Part shown: positions 12,201-20,339 of the stretch, one piece after another
Position numbering within the stretch: the stretch's first letter is position 1
Layout of the letters: every line of letters begins with the position of its first letter
DNA from: Lophius americanus
Lineage: Eukaryota > Chordata > Actinopteri > Lophiiformes > Lophiidae
NCBI GenBank assembly: GCA_037951165.1
Contig: JBBDHG010000151.1
Location: 310,001 to 374,000, forward strand
Reading direction: 5' to 3'
Length of the DNA stretch: 64,000 bases
The notes under the pieces: generated by a model
Database searches by the model: none
What the model saw: only the letters and a program-made list of their open reading frames with translations
What the model was told of the DNA's origin: nothing
Translations under genes and position numbers: made by a program

Positions 12201-15200
12201 ATTTAAAAGGGGAATTACCTTCTACTTCAGGTGCGGTTTCTTCTGCATAACAAGAACATGACGAGAGAAGAGGAAAAACACATACCGATAAACGTCAATC
12301 AGCCATATCATTAAAACCATCTGCTCAACATCGTGCACCTTTCTCCCTCTCAGAACTTATTCAGCAATGTTCTGCTACAATCATCAATAACCTCGGGTCC
12401 GACAATCCGGTTCACCAGTTCTCCTACCTTGGACTAAGACTGGGAACACCCAGCAGTACCTGCAGTTCTTGGAGATGCTCTGACCCAGCTGTGTAGCCAT
12501 GACAACATGGCCGTCGTCGAAGCAGCTGGGATTCAAGATGTTCACTTGATGCCTAATTTCTCCCGCCCACTGACAATAGTGGGTCGATACTATCCTGACT
12601 TTGCCTCTCAGCGGTTATAAAGTTATGGCGGATCATCATAAAAAGAAAAGACAAACAAGTCTTGCTTTTGTTCCATCGTGTTTGGGTGAAATAAAAAAAG
12701 GATTTGTGGATCAATAACAGCTGGAGGCTGGGATTTGGTCAAACTCCGAGCGCAGCGATATTGTCTCTTGGGATCCACTAGAACCAGCGCCGGCGTTTGA
12801 TATTCTGAACAAAGCTTAAAAAAAAAATCAGGGAATGGTTTGAGATCAGTCGCTGAGCCCGTGAGCTGTTCGTTAGATGTCAGGAATCCACATCACCACA
12901 GATGAGGGAACAACAGGAAGACTGAGATCCTGTGTTCGCTTTGTGTCGCCACCTCTTTGGTCAAGCCTGCTTAAATAAACCAGCAGAACTATAACGAGTC
13001 CACAAAGAACCGCCGTGTTAATGCCTTCAGTCAGACCCGCTCTTTGAGATTTAGGCCATTTTGCAGTTGATTCCAGGCAGAAGGAGCGGCGAGCCGAAAT
13101 GACCTTTTTCCAAGTTCAGTGCCGACTTTTGGGAAAGTCGGCAGGGATAAGTCAGAAGAGCGAAGAGGAGAACCTTCGCGAGGATTATCGAGCGATTTGG
13201 GTGGAAGCAGAGCCAAAATAGCCTTAAAAATAAAAGTATGCCAGTGGTTCAGTCTGGGATTTCATCAATTCACTCAGTGACAAAACGGGAATATTTGTCA
13301 TGAGATACTGATTCAATCTCAGAATCTTAGATCCTGACTTTGAAAACAAGTTTTAAATCTCTCAATTGATATTGTCCGGTATTAAAAAAGGTGGTTGTAG
13401 CTGACTGTGGGCGTGGCCTGGTGTCAGGAGTGTATCAGTATATCACAGTATCATCAGCATAAAAATCAGATTTCCTATTATGCTGATGATACTGGATCAG
13501 AATGTTCCCAGTTTGCATTGGGAACATTCTGATCCAGACAGCTGATAAATTTGACGGACCCCTTGGGCACGCCCTTAAAAAGCCCCCTGTGACGGATGAA
13601 TTATTCACGGTGTGGAAACATGAGTAAGCAGCGTTCTGACGTTGTATTAACTCCAGGTGGAGCTCTAGTTTTAATGATTTAATAGGAGTAGTAGGAGTTT
13701 AGAGTTTGCAATACAGGGATTTTGGTTTTGGAGTTCTGTAAAAAGCTCACATGTAAAATATGTGGGTTCATGATTTAAATTCAACTCCAGGTCATTTCTG
13801 GGTCTTTTGCGTACTTTTTAAAGTAATAGTGTAAGTAAGAGGTGTTAAATATTACAACTCAACTGAAGCTTTTTTCCACAAATAAAACACAAAATGCTTA
13901 TTTCACTTTAGTGAGTTTGTGTTTATGGTCTTCAAAAATGATTCAAGCCCTTAATGACAAGCATCTCTAGTTGTTGTTGTTGTTGTCTTCAAATTTCCTT
14001 ATACTACACGGAAGGTCACGCGTAGGGAAAGCAGCCTGAGATCATCACCATTCCATCGCCGTGCTTCACTGTGGGCAGGAAGATTCATTCTTCCTCCTCT
14101 AGACGTCCTGCTGGTCCTCCACAGAACAGCGTCCAAAAAATTATTCATTCGGTTCTGAGCTACTACAGCTGACTTTACTTATGATTTTGGGTCAGCATGT
14201 TTGGGCAACGAGCCCTGATGTAAATGAAATTCCTTTACAGAGTCTCTGAAGGTTGGCTCGGTGTTTTAAGAACATCTCATTCTCAAACGTGTCTCTTATG
14301 ATGGATGATATTCAGGGGGTTGAATCATTTTAGGACTGAAGCAGATACTAATAATAGTATTTTGTGGTGACTGTGAAAAAAAAAACACATTTTAAATCAA
14401 CTATAAGACAATCCTATTCTGTGAGGAAGCTGAAGCTTTGACGTCATTGGACCCTCCACAGGGGCAGTGATCCCATTTCAGACTTTTACCCAAGAAATCG
14501 ACATTATTCACAAATATATACCGTATTTTTATCTTCTATCTGTAGAAATGATGGTTTGCTTTCCCAAATACTTGTTTCCACTCTAGTTTCCATAGACTCT
14601 TACTATAAATAATGAAGTTACTTCCTGTTCTTTCTATACCAGATAATTCACCGTATCTACAGACGTATGGTGAAATTGATTTTTTTTTTTTGTTTTCCCT
14701 TAGACGGTTTTCACATTAATCTCTACTGACAATTTTTACACTTTAAAAAAGTTGTAATTTACAGTAACTGTACTTAATAAATATGTAATAAATGAATGTG
14801 ATTGTATTTAAATACGACGTAACTCTTAGCCGGTTGACATTTTATCTGTTTTTTAAATGATAATTTACTTTAATGTCGTGTCAAAGGGTGACCTCATTTT
14901 TTCGGCAAAATTCTGGAACTGCAGGTATTTATTTATTTTTTACAGTGTATCATGTAAACCCAGGAATATTACAGTTTAATAAAGTTATTTAATTCCTTGA
15001 TTTGGCTATTACAAGCATCTGATAAATATTATACAGGATTAGATGGCCTTCAGTTATTCATAATAGTATGGCTAAAATTTGAGTATTTTATGTAGCAGTA
15101 TTGCATTATGGTATGAATATTATTTAGGATGTTCTGTGTGTAATAGGAGGAAAAGCTTCTGAGCCTGTGATTGGCATGAACGCCTCACACCTCCTCTGTA

Positions 15201-15424
15201 AACACGCTGAAGGATGTCATCGCCTGCTTCGCTGTCCTGCCCCAACGCATGTACGCGCCGATACGTCCACCGCCGCAGAGGCTTTAATCAGTGACAGCAG
15301 ACCCGCAGGAAACATGACCACACACACACACACACACACAAAGCCACGCAGAGACCTTTACCTCCTTCTTCTTCTTCTTCTTCTCCTCCTTCTACTTCTT
15401 CTCCTTCTTCTTCTTCTACTACCT
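220..15424 (-). CDS. tnnt: Troponin T gene (thin-filament tropomyosin-binding subunit), 13 coding exons, 3' end cut off by window edge
   Basis: Troponin T anchors the troponin complex to tropomyosin on the sarcomeric thin filament. Exons (minus strand, 5' to 3'): 15362-15424, 12219-12242, 11335-11355, 11027-11047, 10536-10541, 8744-8765, 8599-8659, 7373-7489, 7213-7290, 4830-4943, 4069-4178, 3841-3931, 220-257. All have AG/GT borders and compatible phases and give about 255 residues. Order of parts: a Glu-rich N-terminal tail; PKIPEGEKVDFD; the TnT1 tropomyosin-binding helix (DIHRKRQDKDLSELQSL, EKRRAERAEQ); a Lys/Glu linker; and the TnT2 region with GKKQTEREKKKKILADRRKP, LWQWLTALEAEKF and LKRQKYD, which pairs with troponin I in a coiled coil. 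The last exon (basic C-terminus) is left of position 1. Teleosts have many TNNT paralogues (TNNT1, 2 and 3 types). The body shares features with TNNT2 and TNNT3, so I do not assign a subtype. Family assignment is very secure. Confidence 0.95.
690..835 (-). repeat. Interspersed repeat fragment (retrotransposon 3'-tail type)
   Basis: The stretch GGGGTCGCCACAGCGGACCA...AGATGCCCTTCATGACACGACCC is the complement of a very common fish repeat tail (GGCATCC...GGAGCAGCCAAAAGAAGA). The same family appears in plus orientation at about 20180-20325 and, degraded, at about 48145-48235. It lies in a troponin T intron. Confidence 0.6.
2230..2312 (+). repeat. Common teleost interspersed repeat fragment
   Basis: ACCGCTTATCCTGTTCAGGG...GGGGCTGGAGCCTATCCCGGCT is a widespread fish repeat core. 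An opposite-strand copy is present at about 46155-46213 (GGGATAGGCGCCAGCCCCCC). Confidence 0.6.
2547..3555 (+). repeat. 23-bp minisatellite, about 44 copies
   Basis: The unit is CAGTCCAGGTTCACACAGTG followed by AAA or ATA. A variant (ATTTAAAAAGGTCC then AGTTAAAAAGGTCC) recurs as a pair several times, so the array has a second-order period of several units. Copies near both edges are more diverged. It sits in the troponin T intron between 257 and 3841. Confidence 0.9.
3841..3931 (-). CDS. tnnt: Troponin T exon (LWQWLTALEAEKF)
   Basis: This 91-bp exon lies between CTCAACAG and GTAAGTAC. It reads EKANDLWQWLTALEAEKFN then LMEKLKRQKYD, the TnT2 heptad helix that pairs with troponin I. A 91-bp exon at this position is usual in the family. 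Confidence 0.96.
4069..4178 (-). CDS. tnnt: Troponin T exon (GKKQTEREKKKKILADRRKP)
   Basis: This 110-bp exon lies between CCCTCCAG and GTAAGGAC and ends in phase 2. It reads LDGRRGKKQTEREKKKKIL then ADRRKPLNVDHLGEDKVK. This is the most conserved stretch of troponin T, leading into the troponin I coiled coil. Confidence 0.96.
4260..4555 (-). mobile_element. Short Tc1-derived element with both inverted repeats
   Basis: It begins CACCGATCAGCCACAACATT and ends GTGGTTATAATGTTATGGCT, an inverted pair. The interior retains only scraps of the antisense Tc1 sequence (for example ACCAGGAACACCCAACAAGA). It is a heavily deleted, non-coding relic in a troponin T intron. A further single end (GCGGTTATAATGTTATGGCT) follows at 4619-4638. 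Confidence 0.7.
4830..4943 (-). CDS. tnnt: Troponin T linker exon (KKKKALTNITQQYGG)
   Basis: This 114-bp exon (38 codons, phase 0) lies between CCCACAG and GTTAGT. It has EEKERKELEDARKK, then KKKKALTN and QQYGGVQQL. Troponin T proteins carry a K-K-x-A-L-(S/T)-N-(M/I) block at this place, before the troponin C/I-binding part. Confidence 0.93.
4944..7212. other. Troponin T intron, largely unique sequence
   Basis: There is no coding signal on either strand. It holds a short TA run (6001-6014) and an L2-type repeat tail near 6300-6400. The remainder is unremarkable AT-rich sequence. Confidence 0.5.
6300..6400 (+). repeat. L2/CR1-type LINE 3' tail
   Basis: The text AGCACTTTGAGATTTGATCC...ATGTAAAGTGCATTATAAATGAAATGTATTATTATTATT is the usual 3' end of fish L2-like retroposons. 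Related tails are at about 42785-42850 and 45480-45540. Confidence 0.6.
7213..7290 (-). CDS. tnnt: Troponin T exon (EKRRAERAEQ)
   Basis: This 78-bp exon (26 codons, phase 0) lies between GGCTGCAG and GTGAGTTC. It reads EKRRAERAEQLRIRTDLEK then ERQTRLA, the continuation of the TnT1 helix. The intron separating it from the preceding exon is only 82 bp. Confidence 0.95.
7373..7489 (-). CDS. tnnt: Troponin T TnT1 exon (DIHRKRQDKDLSELQ)
   Basis: This 117-bp exon (39 codons, phase 0) follows CTGCAG and ends at GATC|GTGAGT. It carries DIHRKRQDKDLSELQSL and AHFIQRKKDEEDLIAL, the conserved helix that overlaps the tropomyosin head-to-tail joint. Confidence 0.96.
7690..8115 (+). repeat. Degenerate DNA-transposon-type interspersed repeat
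   Basis: The segments GGTGGAATTTTGTCCCACTC, GAGTTCAGTTCCAGACTTGG and ACTAGGCCACTCCAAAATCT are typical of a common fish repeat. It has no intact frame. Fragments with related wording are at 14040-14340 and 61200-61660. The exact family cannot be named from sight. Confidence 0.5.
8599..8659 (-). CDS. tnnt: Troponin T constant exon (PKIPEGEKVDFD)
   Basis: This 61-bp exon lies between TCTTTCAG and GTGAGT and reads GFPAPMVVPKIPEGEKVDFD. The P-K-I-P-E-G-E-x-V-D-F-D block is a signature of vertebrate troponin T, just before the first tropomyosin-binding helix. Confidence 0.93.
8744..8765 (-). CDS. tnnt: Troponin T exon, end of the N-terminal tail
   Basis: This 22-bp exon is bounded by GAACAG and GTAAGAAC. 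It starts in phase 1 and ends in phase 2, reading DDSKYKHK with the next exon. It switches the phase from the mini-exon cassette to the constant region. Confidence 0.8.
8766..10535. other. Troponin T intron with short repeats only
   Basis: It holds an ATC run near 8832-8852 and an AAT run near 9692-9725. There is a fragment similar to other retroposon ends (TCGGTCTACACCTGCTGTTT, 9897-9916; compare 29859-29878). No coding signal was found. Confidence 0.45.
10536..10541 (-). CDS. tnnt: Troponin T 6-bp micro-exon
   Basis: ATGAAG lies between an acceptor (CACTGCAG) and a donor (GTAAAG). In phase 1 it inserts Asp-Glu, fitting the acidic tail. The exon is so short that only transcript data can prove it. 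The splice sites and phase are right, and the intron around it shares sequence with the duplicated mini-exon units (GCAAGAAATGGAGAAAA at about 10577 and again at about 11221). Confidence 0.5.
11027..11047 (-). CDS. tnnt: Troponin T small exon (21 bp)
   Basis: This 21-bp phase-1 exon is bounded by GTCACAG and GTGACG and reads ETAAVNG. It lies about 308 bp from its sister exon at 11335-11355, with matching intron sequence on both sides. Like its neighbours it can be included or skipped in frame. Confidence 0.7.
11335..11355 (-). CDS. tnnt: Troponin T small acidic exon (21 bp)
   Basis: This 21-bp phase-1 exon lies between CATTATAG and GTGATTATT and reads EPPEVDE. Its flanking introns are similar to those of the exon at 11027-11047 and to a decayed copy near 11665-11685, which points to tandem duplication. 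Confidence 0.75.
11665..11685 (-). pseudogene. Decayed duplicate of a troponin T mini-exon
   Basis: The minus-strand sequence follows the live exon at 11335-11355, with the same lead-in (TCACACCATTATA) and the same end (GATGAAG). The acceptor AG has become ATATAAA and the donor GT has become AT. The intron to its right also matches (ATAATGGTGTGAAATAAAG against ATAATGGTGTGATGTAAAAG). It is a dead copy of the duplicated unit. Confidence 0.6.
12219..12242 (-). CDS. tnnt: Troponin T small acidic exon (24 bp)
   Basis: This 24-bp exon is bounded by TTATGCAG and GTAATTCC and is in phase 1 at both ends. It adds EETAPEVE, so it could be skipped without a frameshift. Alternatively spliced acidic mini-exons of this kind tune calcium sensitivity in troponin T genes. 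Confidence 0.75.
12293..12637 (-). mobile_element. Short Tc1-derived element with both inverted repeats
   Basis: The left end is GTCAATCAGCCATATCATTA and the right end is GCGGTTATAAAGTTATGGCG. Inside are antisense transposase scraps (GGGAACACCCAGCAGTACCT, GGAGATGCTCTGACCCAGCT). Orientation is minus; internally deleted and non-functional. Confidence 0.75.
13031..13230 (-). mobile_element. LINE ORF2 C-terminal fragment
   Basis: The minus frame reads SLPTFPKVGTELGKRSFRLA then APSAWNQLQ. The R-T-x-L-G-x-R-x-F-x-x-A-x-P-x-x-W-N pattern is the usual end of fish LINE (L2/Rex-like) reverse transcriptase ORFs. Only this piece is left, inside the troponin T intron. Confidence 0.6.
13446..13494. repeat. 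Perfect inverted repeat (hairpin 1), 17-bp arms
   Basis: CAGTATCATCAGCATAA at 13446-13462 is the exact reverse complement of 13478-13494, with a 15-base loop. It shares its last three bases with the second hairpin. Confidence 0.9.
13492..13537. repeat. Perfect inverted repeat (hairpin 2), 19-bp arms
   Basis: CTGGATCAGAATGTTCCCA at 13492-13510 is the exact reverse complement of 13519-13537, with an 8-base loop. It directly abuts hairpin 1. Confidence 0.92.
14040..14340 (+). repeat. Degenerate DNA-transposon-type interspersed repeat
   Basis: ATTCCATCGCCGTGCTTCAC followed by TGTGGGCAGGA is a diagnostic phrase of a common fish DNA-transposon-related repeat; the following 250 bp fits loosely. 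No coding potential. Confidence 0.45.
15362..15424 (-). CDS. tnnt: Troponin T acidic N-terminal exon
   Basis: The 63-bp exon begins after CTCAG and ends at GGAG|GTAAAGG. In phase 1 it reads EVVEEEEGEEVEGG followed by a Glu run, the classical acidic tail of troponin T (compare the common start MSD-x-EEVVEE). The simple GAA/GAG content makes it prone to length change. The antisense frame reads as a meaningless leucine run. Confidence 0.85.
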
Positions 15425-15648
15425 CTGAGGAGACATTATCAGGTCAGCTACATCTTGCAGCCGAAGCTTGGGAGTGACATATTGCCATCCCAAAAAAAAA
15501 CAAAAAACCCAGAGTACGCCTTCGGAGCCCGACTTACCCTCCTCCCTGAGAAGACAAAAAGTGAACAATGAGTGGAAATGAGCTCTTTTGTCTGTTGATT
15601 CAACTGAAAACACTAGACATGCTATTTAAACGTTAGGATGGCACTCAC

Positions 15649-15680
15649 AGCATGTCCTCCAACACGTCCCTGTCAGACAT
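15649..15680 (-). CDS. Candidate troponin T start exon (ATG TCT GAC...)
   Basis: On the minus strand an ATG at 15680 opens with Met-Ser-Asp, the usual start of vertebrate troponin T. It reads MSDRDVLEDML into a good donor (GTGAGT at 15643-15648). It lies 225 bp upstream of the acidic exon. The problem is phase: this donor leaves two bases, but the acidic exon needs phase 1 (or phase 0 with a shifted acceptor). Either another donor or exon is used, or the match is chance. Confidence 0.3.
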
Positions 15681-17140
15681 CTCAGATTCCAATTACCTGC
15701 ATCAAGGAGGGAGAGCAGACAATGCATCAGAGAAATCGACGAACGCGCTGGCAGCTTTCCTCTTGGGCTCTCTGTAATTAAGATTGGGTGTATTTATTTT
15801 TATATTTGGATGTTTTTCTTTCTCGTAGTAATTTGGTAATTTGTATTATTCTTTGTGTTTTCATCATTTTCTTGTGTTTTTTTTTTTTTTAAAGCCCTGG
15901 AGGTTTATTTCTCTTGGACAGATGGTTCGTATCTCTCTTCCTTTCTTCTCCTTTCAGCACTTTTATCATTTGTGCAACTAAACCAAAACCCACAAGAATA
16001 CCTTGGCTGCAAGCTGTGAGAATGGAGCAATTGCAGAATTGGAAATGATTCCGCTCTGGGCACCGCGAGCACCGGGCCGAGGGCTTTAAACAGCTCCAGG
16101 CCTAATCCTCAACCATTTCCTCTTGGCACCGATCAAGGCTGAAGGCGGCCGGCGGGAGTCTGAGCGGCCCCTTAAAAACTAGCGGGGCTGCGGGAGTCCT
16201 TCAGGGACAAGCTGACACATCTGAAGCTGAATATCATATTGGCTGTGATACGCACACTGGGAAAACGGCTCTCCAGGTGCTCCGCAGACTTTGAAGTGCT
16301 GTGATGCAAGACACTCCCATCATAACAAGTGCGGTTTAGTCTGATATTAATGCGTGACAGCTCATTTCTCTTTCACAAAGCTTAGAGGTTTAATCTGATT
16401 TCAAACATCCTGTAGAAACACCCAGTTTACACCAATCCTTCAGTGGGATCATTTCCTGCGCGGCTCCGCGGGAGCCTACCGGAGTATGAAACACTATTGA
16501 AGTCATCAGGGTCGTCTTATACTGGGCTTGACATCACATTTTTAACTGAAATCCTATGTTATAAACCCGAGACGTGGAGTTTTAAATATGTCGGGGGTTA
16601 ATAAAGAGCTATTGAATTGCATTATGGGAAATGCTGACCACGGTGTTTTTTATAGCTTGATACATGTGTGACGGAAAAATAACCTACGCTGTTCTGTCTT
16701 TCTGGATATTTTGAGAAATCTGCCTATTCCTCGCCGAGAGGTAAATGAGAAGATCATTCCACTCATGCCAGCAGGAGGTTGCTAGGTAACCGGTTCAAAC
16801 TCCAATAAGTCAAATAATAGTCATAACATCAGCTGCTCATAGGGAAGCGATGATATCAGCTATGCTAATCCACTTTCTTCGGCTTCTCCAGGGTCGGGCC
16901 ACTGCAGCAGCAGTGATCCCAGGTTGATAATAACAATCATAGTAATATTACATTTAGCAACAGCTTATGGGGAAATACTATACAATAATAATAACAATAA
17001 TAATATTTGTAATCATCATCATGATCATATTGTAATCAGTGGACATCCAGCAGGTCCACAGCAGCAGATGCAGCCACCAACCATGTGACCTTGCAAGGTG
17101 ACCAAGCACAAAGACTCCAGGGAAAAAGTCAATTAATTAA
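15681..17140. other. Spacer upstream of troponin T, probably including its promoter
   Basis: There is no coding signal. If transcription starts just to the right of the first exon, the promoter lies here. The sequence from 16010 to 16480 is richer in GC than its surroundings. I could not assign a TATA box or muscle elements with confidence. Confidence 0.35.
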
Positions 17141-18050
17141 CATGCATTAATCCAGTAACATGCATTAATCTAGTAACACGCATTAATCCCATTACATGCA
17201 TTAATCCAGTAACACGCATTAATCCCGTGACATGCATTAATCCAGTAACGTGCATTAATCCCATTGCATGCATTAATCCAGTAACATGCATTAATCCCAT
17301 TACATGCATTGATCTAGTAACATGCATTAATACAGTAACACGCATTAATCCCATTAAATGCATTGATCCAGTAACACGCATTAATCCCATTACATGCATT
17401 GATCCAGTAACACGCATTAATCCCATTACATGCATTGATCTAGTAACATGCATTAATACAGTAACACGCATTAATCCCATTACATGCATTAATCCAGTAA
17501 CACGCATTAATCCCATTACATGCATTGATCCAGTAACACGCATTAATCCCATTACATGCATTGATCTAGTAACATGCATTAATACAGTAACACGCATTAA
17601 TCCCATTACATGCATTAATCCAGTAACACGCATTAATCCCATTACATGCATTAATCCAGTAACAGGCATTAATCCCATTACATGCATTGATCCAGTAACA
17701 CGCATTAATCCCATTACATGCATTGATCCAGTAACACGCATTAATCCCATTACATGCATTGATCTAGTAACATGCATTAATACAGTAACACGCATTAATC
17801 CCATTACATGCATTAATCCAGTAACACGCATTAATCCCATTACATGCATTGATCTAGTAACATGCATTAATACAGTAACACGCATTAATCCCATTACATG
17901 CATTAATCCAGTAACACGCATTAATCCCATTACATGCATTAATCCAGTAACAGGCATTAATCCCATTAAATGCATTGATCTAGTAACTTGCATTAATACA
18001 GTAACACGCATTAATCCCATTACATGCATTAATACAGTGACATGCATTAA
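17141..18050 (+). repeat. 18-bp minisatellite, about 50 copies
   Basis: The units alternate between AGTAACACGCATTAATCC and CATTACATGCATTAATCC, with ATTGATCTAGTAACATGC variants at regular intervals. The period is a multiple of three and lacks stops, so both strands show long open frames (Cys-Ile-Asn-Pro repeats on plus, Met-Gly-Leu-Met repeats on minus). These are artefacts. Confidence 0.93.
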
Positions 18051-18624
18051 AGTGAGAGGGATGTATTAAGAGGGACAGTGGGAGAGGAAGAATAAAAAGT
18101 GCATCATGGGAGATCCCCTAGCAATCTAAATCTATAGCAGCATACCTAAGAGTTAGCTTGGGCCAGCCTTCATTATAAACTTCATTATAAAGGAAAGTTT
18201 TAAACTTACTCTTCAATGTATAGTTCATGCTGAATGTGGGTCAATATCTGAAAGGGTAACACGCTGTGTAATTTAAGTCATGAGTATATCACTCTGGGTG
18301 ATTCAGATGGCGTGACGACATCGGTGCAGTCTTTGCACCAGACGAAAGATTTCAGCTCGGTTGTGAAATTTGGTTGTCGGCGATGTCACATTTACAGATG
18401 AAGGTAATAGAAAGGCTGTTGATGTTGAAATGATTGACAGGCTCATCCAAGCTGGATGTGACACCTCAGAGGTTGGATGTCATAGAAGCCGGTGAACCTG
18501 CAAGAATTCCATCATTGTTGATTCTTCCATAGGCTTCCAACATCCTCCGTCATCCACACATATGGCACACGTATGGCCTTGCGTTTATCGAATTAGACAT
18601 TAACACTAAGTAAATTACATGTAT

Positions 18625-20139
18625 TTGTATGTATTTATCCATGCATGTATGGATGTATGAGTCTACTGATGTTTGGATAGATGGATGTATTGATGGATGG
18701 ATGTAGGGATGGATGTAGGGATGGATGGATGGATGGATGTATTGGTGGATGTATGCATAGGTGGATGGATGTATGGATGGATTACAGAGGGATGGATGTA
18801 CGGATGTATGTATGGAGGAATGGATGTACAGATGGATTTATGGATGGATGGATGGATGGATGGATGTATGCATAGGTGGATGGATGTATGGATGGATTAC
18901 AGAGGGATGGATGTACGGATGTATGTATGGATGTATGTATGGAGGAATGGATGTACAGATGGATTTATGGATGTATGTATGTATGTATGTACGGATGTAC
19001 GGATGGATTTATGGATGGATGGATGGATGGATGTATTGATGGATGTATGCATAGGTGGATGGATGTATGGATGTATGTATGGAGGAATGGATGTACAGAT
19101 GGATTTATGGATGTATGAGTCTACTGATGTATGGATAGATGGATGTATTGATGGATGGATGTAGGGATGGATGTACGGATGGATGGATGGATGGATGTAT
19201 TGGTGGATGTATGTATAGGTGGATGGATGTATGCATGGATTACAGAGGGATGGATGTACGGATGTATGTATGGAGGAATGGATGTACAGATGGATTTATA
19301 GATGTATGTATGTATGTATGTACGGATGTACGGATGGATTTATGGATGGATGGATGGATGTATGGATGTACGGATGGATGGATGAATTAATGTAGTGGTG
19401 GATTTATGTATGTATGTATGTATGTATGTACGGATGTAGGGATGGATTTATGGATGGATGGATGGATGTATTGATGGATGTATGCATAGGTGGATGGATG
19501 TATGGATGTACGGATGGATGGATGAATTAATGTAGTGGTGGATGTATGTGTGTATGTTTGGCTCTAACGATGTATGGATAGATGGATGTATTGATGGATG
19601 GATGTAGGGATGAATGGATGGATTTACATAAATGGATGGATGGATAGATGTATTGGTGGATGGATATATGTATGGACGGATGGACGGATGGATGGATGGA
19701 TGGATGTAGGGATGGAGTTATGGAGGGATGTATGTATGTATTGGTGGATGGATGTATAGGTGGATGGATTTATGGTTGTATGGATGGATGGATGTACGGA
19801 TGGATGTACGTATGGATGGAAAGATCTACAAATGAATATACGGATGTCTCTATGGATGGATGGATGTTTGGATGGATGTACGGACAGATGTTTGGAAGGA
19901 TATATGGATGGATGTGTGGATAGATGTTTGGATGGATGTATGGATGTATGTTTGTGTTGGTGGATGGATGTATAAACAGATCTACGGACGGATATATGGA
20001 TGGATGTACGGATGGATGTTTGGATGGATGTACGGACAGATGTTTGGAAGGATATATGGATGGATGTGTGGATAGATGTTTGGATGGATGTTTGGATGTA
20101 TGTATGTATGGATGTTTGGATGGATGTGTGGATGGATGT
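18625..20139 (+). repeat. GGAT/GTAT tetranucleotide satellite, 1.5 kb, with higher-order units
   Basis: The region is built from GGATGGATGTATG-like words. A longer unit containing GGATTACAGAGGGATGGATG and GGAGGAATGGATGTACAGAT recurs at about 18780-18840, 18893-18965 and 19230-19300. All methionine/aspartate/tryptophan-rich frames here are artefacts. Confidence 0.93.
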
Positions 20140-20179
20140 TGATTACTGAGTTTCATGTGTATCTCTTTAGAACCCAATC

Positions 20180-20325
20180 TCCGGTTGCACAATCTCGCTG
20201 CCAGTCCCATCACGTCTGGATAAATGGAGACGTTTGCGTCAGGAATGGCATCCGGTGTAAAAACTGCGCCAGAGAAAAATCCACAATGACGTTTCCTAAT
20301 CGGGAGCAGCCAAAAGAAGAGAAGA
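20180..20325 (+). repeat. Interspersed repeat fragment (retrotransposon 3'-tail type)
   Basis: GGCATCCGGTGTAAAAACTG followed by CGCCAGA, ending GGGAGCAGCCAAAAGAAGAG, is the plus-strand form of the family at 690-835. It directly follows the GGAT array. Confidence 0.6.
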
Positions 20326-20339
20326 AGATGGTTTTGCAC

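Noticed and set aside
15167..15571. 134-codon plus frame with a leucine run
   Set aside because: Antisense shadow of the Glu-rich troponin T exon and a CA repeat.
17133..18069. Open frames of 304 codons (minus) and 280 codons (plus)
   Set aside because: Pure translation of the 18-bp tandem repeat; the period is a multiple of three, so both strands stay open. No protein family fits.
18681..20142. Many Met/Asp/Gly/Trp-rich frames, plus a 189-codon minus frame rich in His-Pro-Ser
   Set aside because: Artefacts of the GGAT tetranucleotide array.
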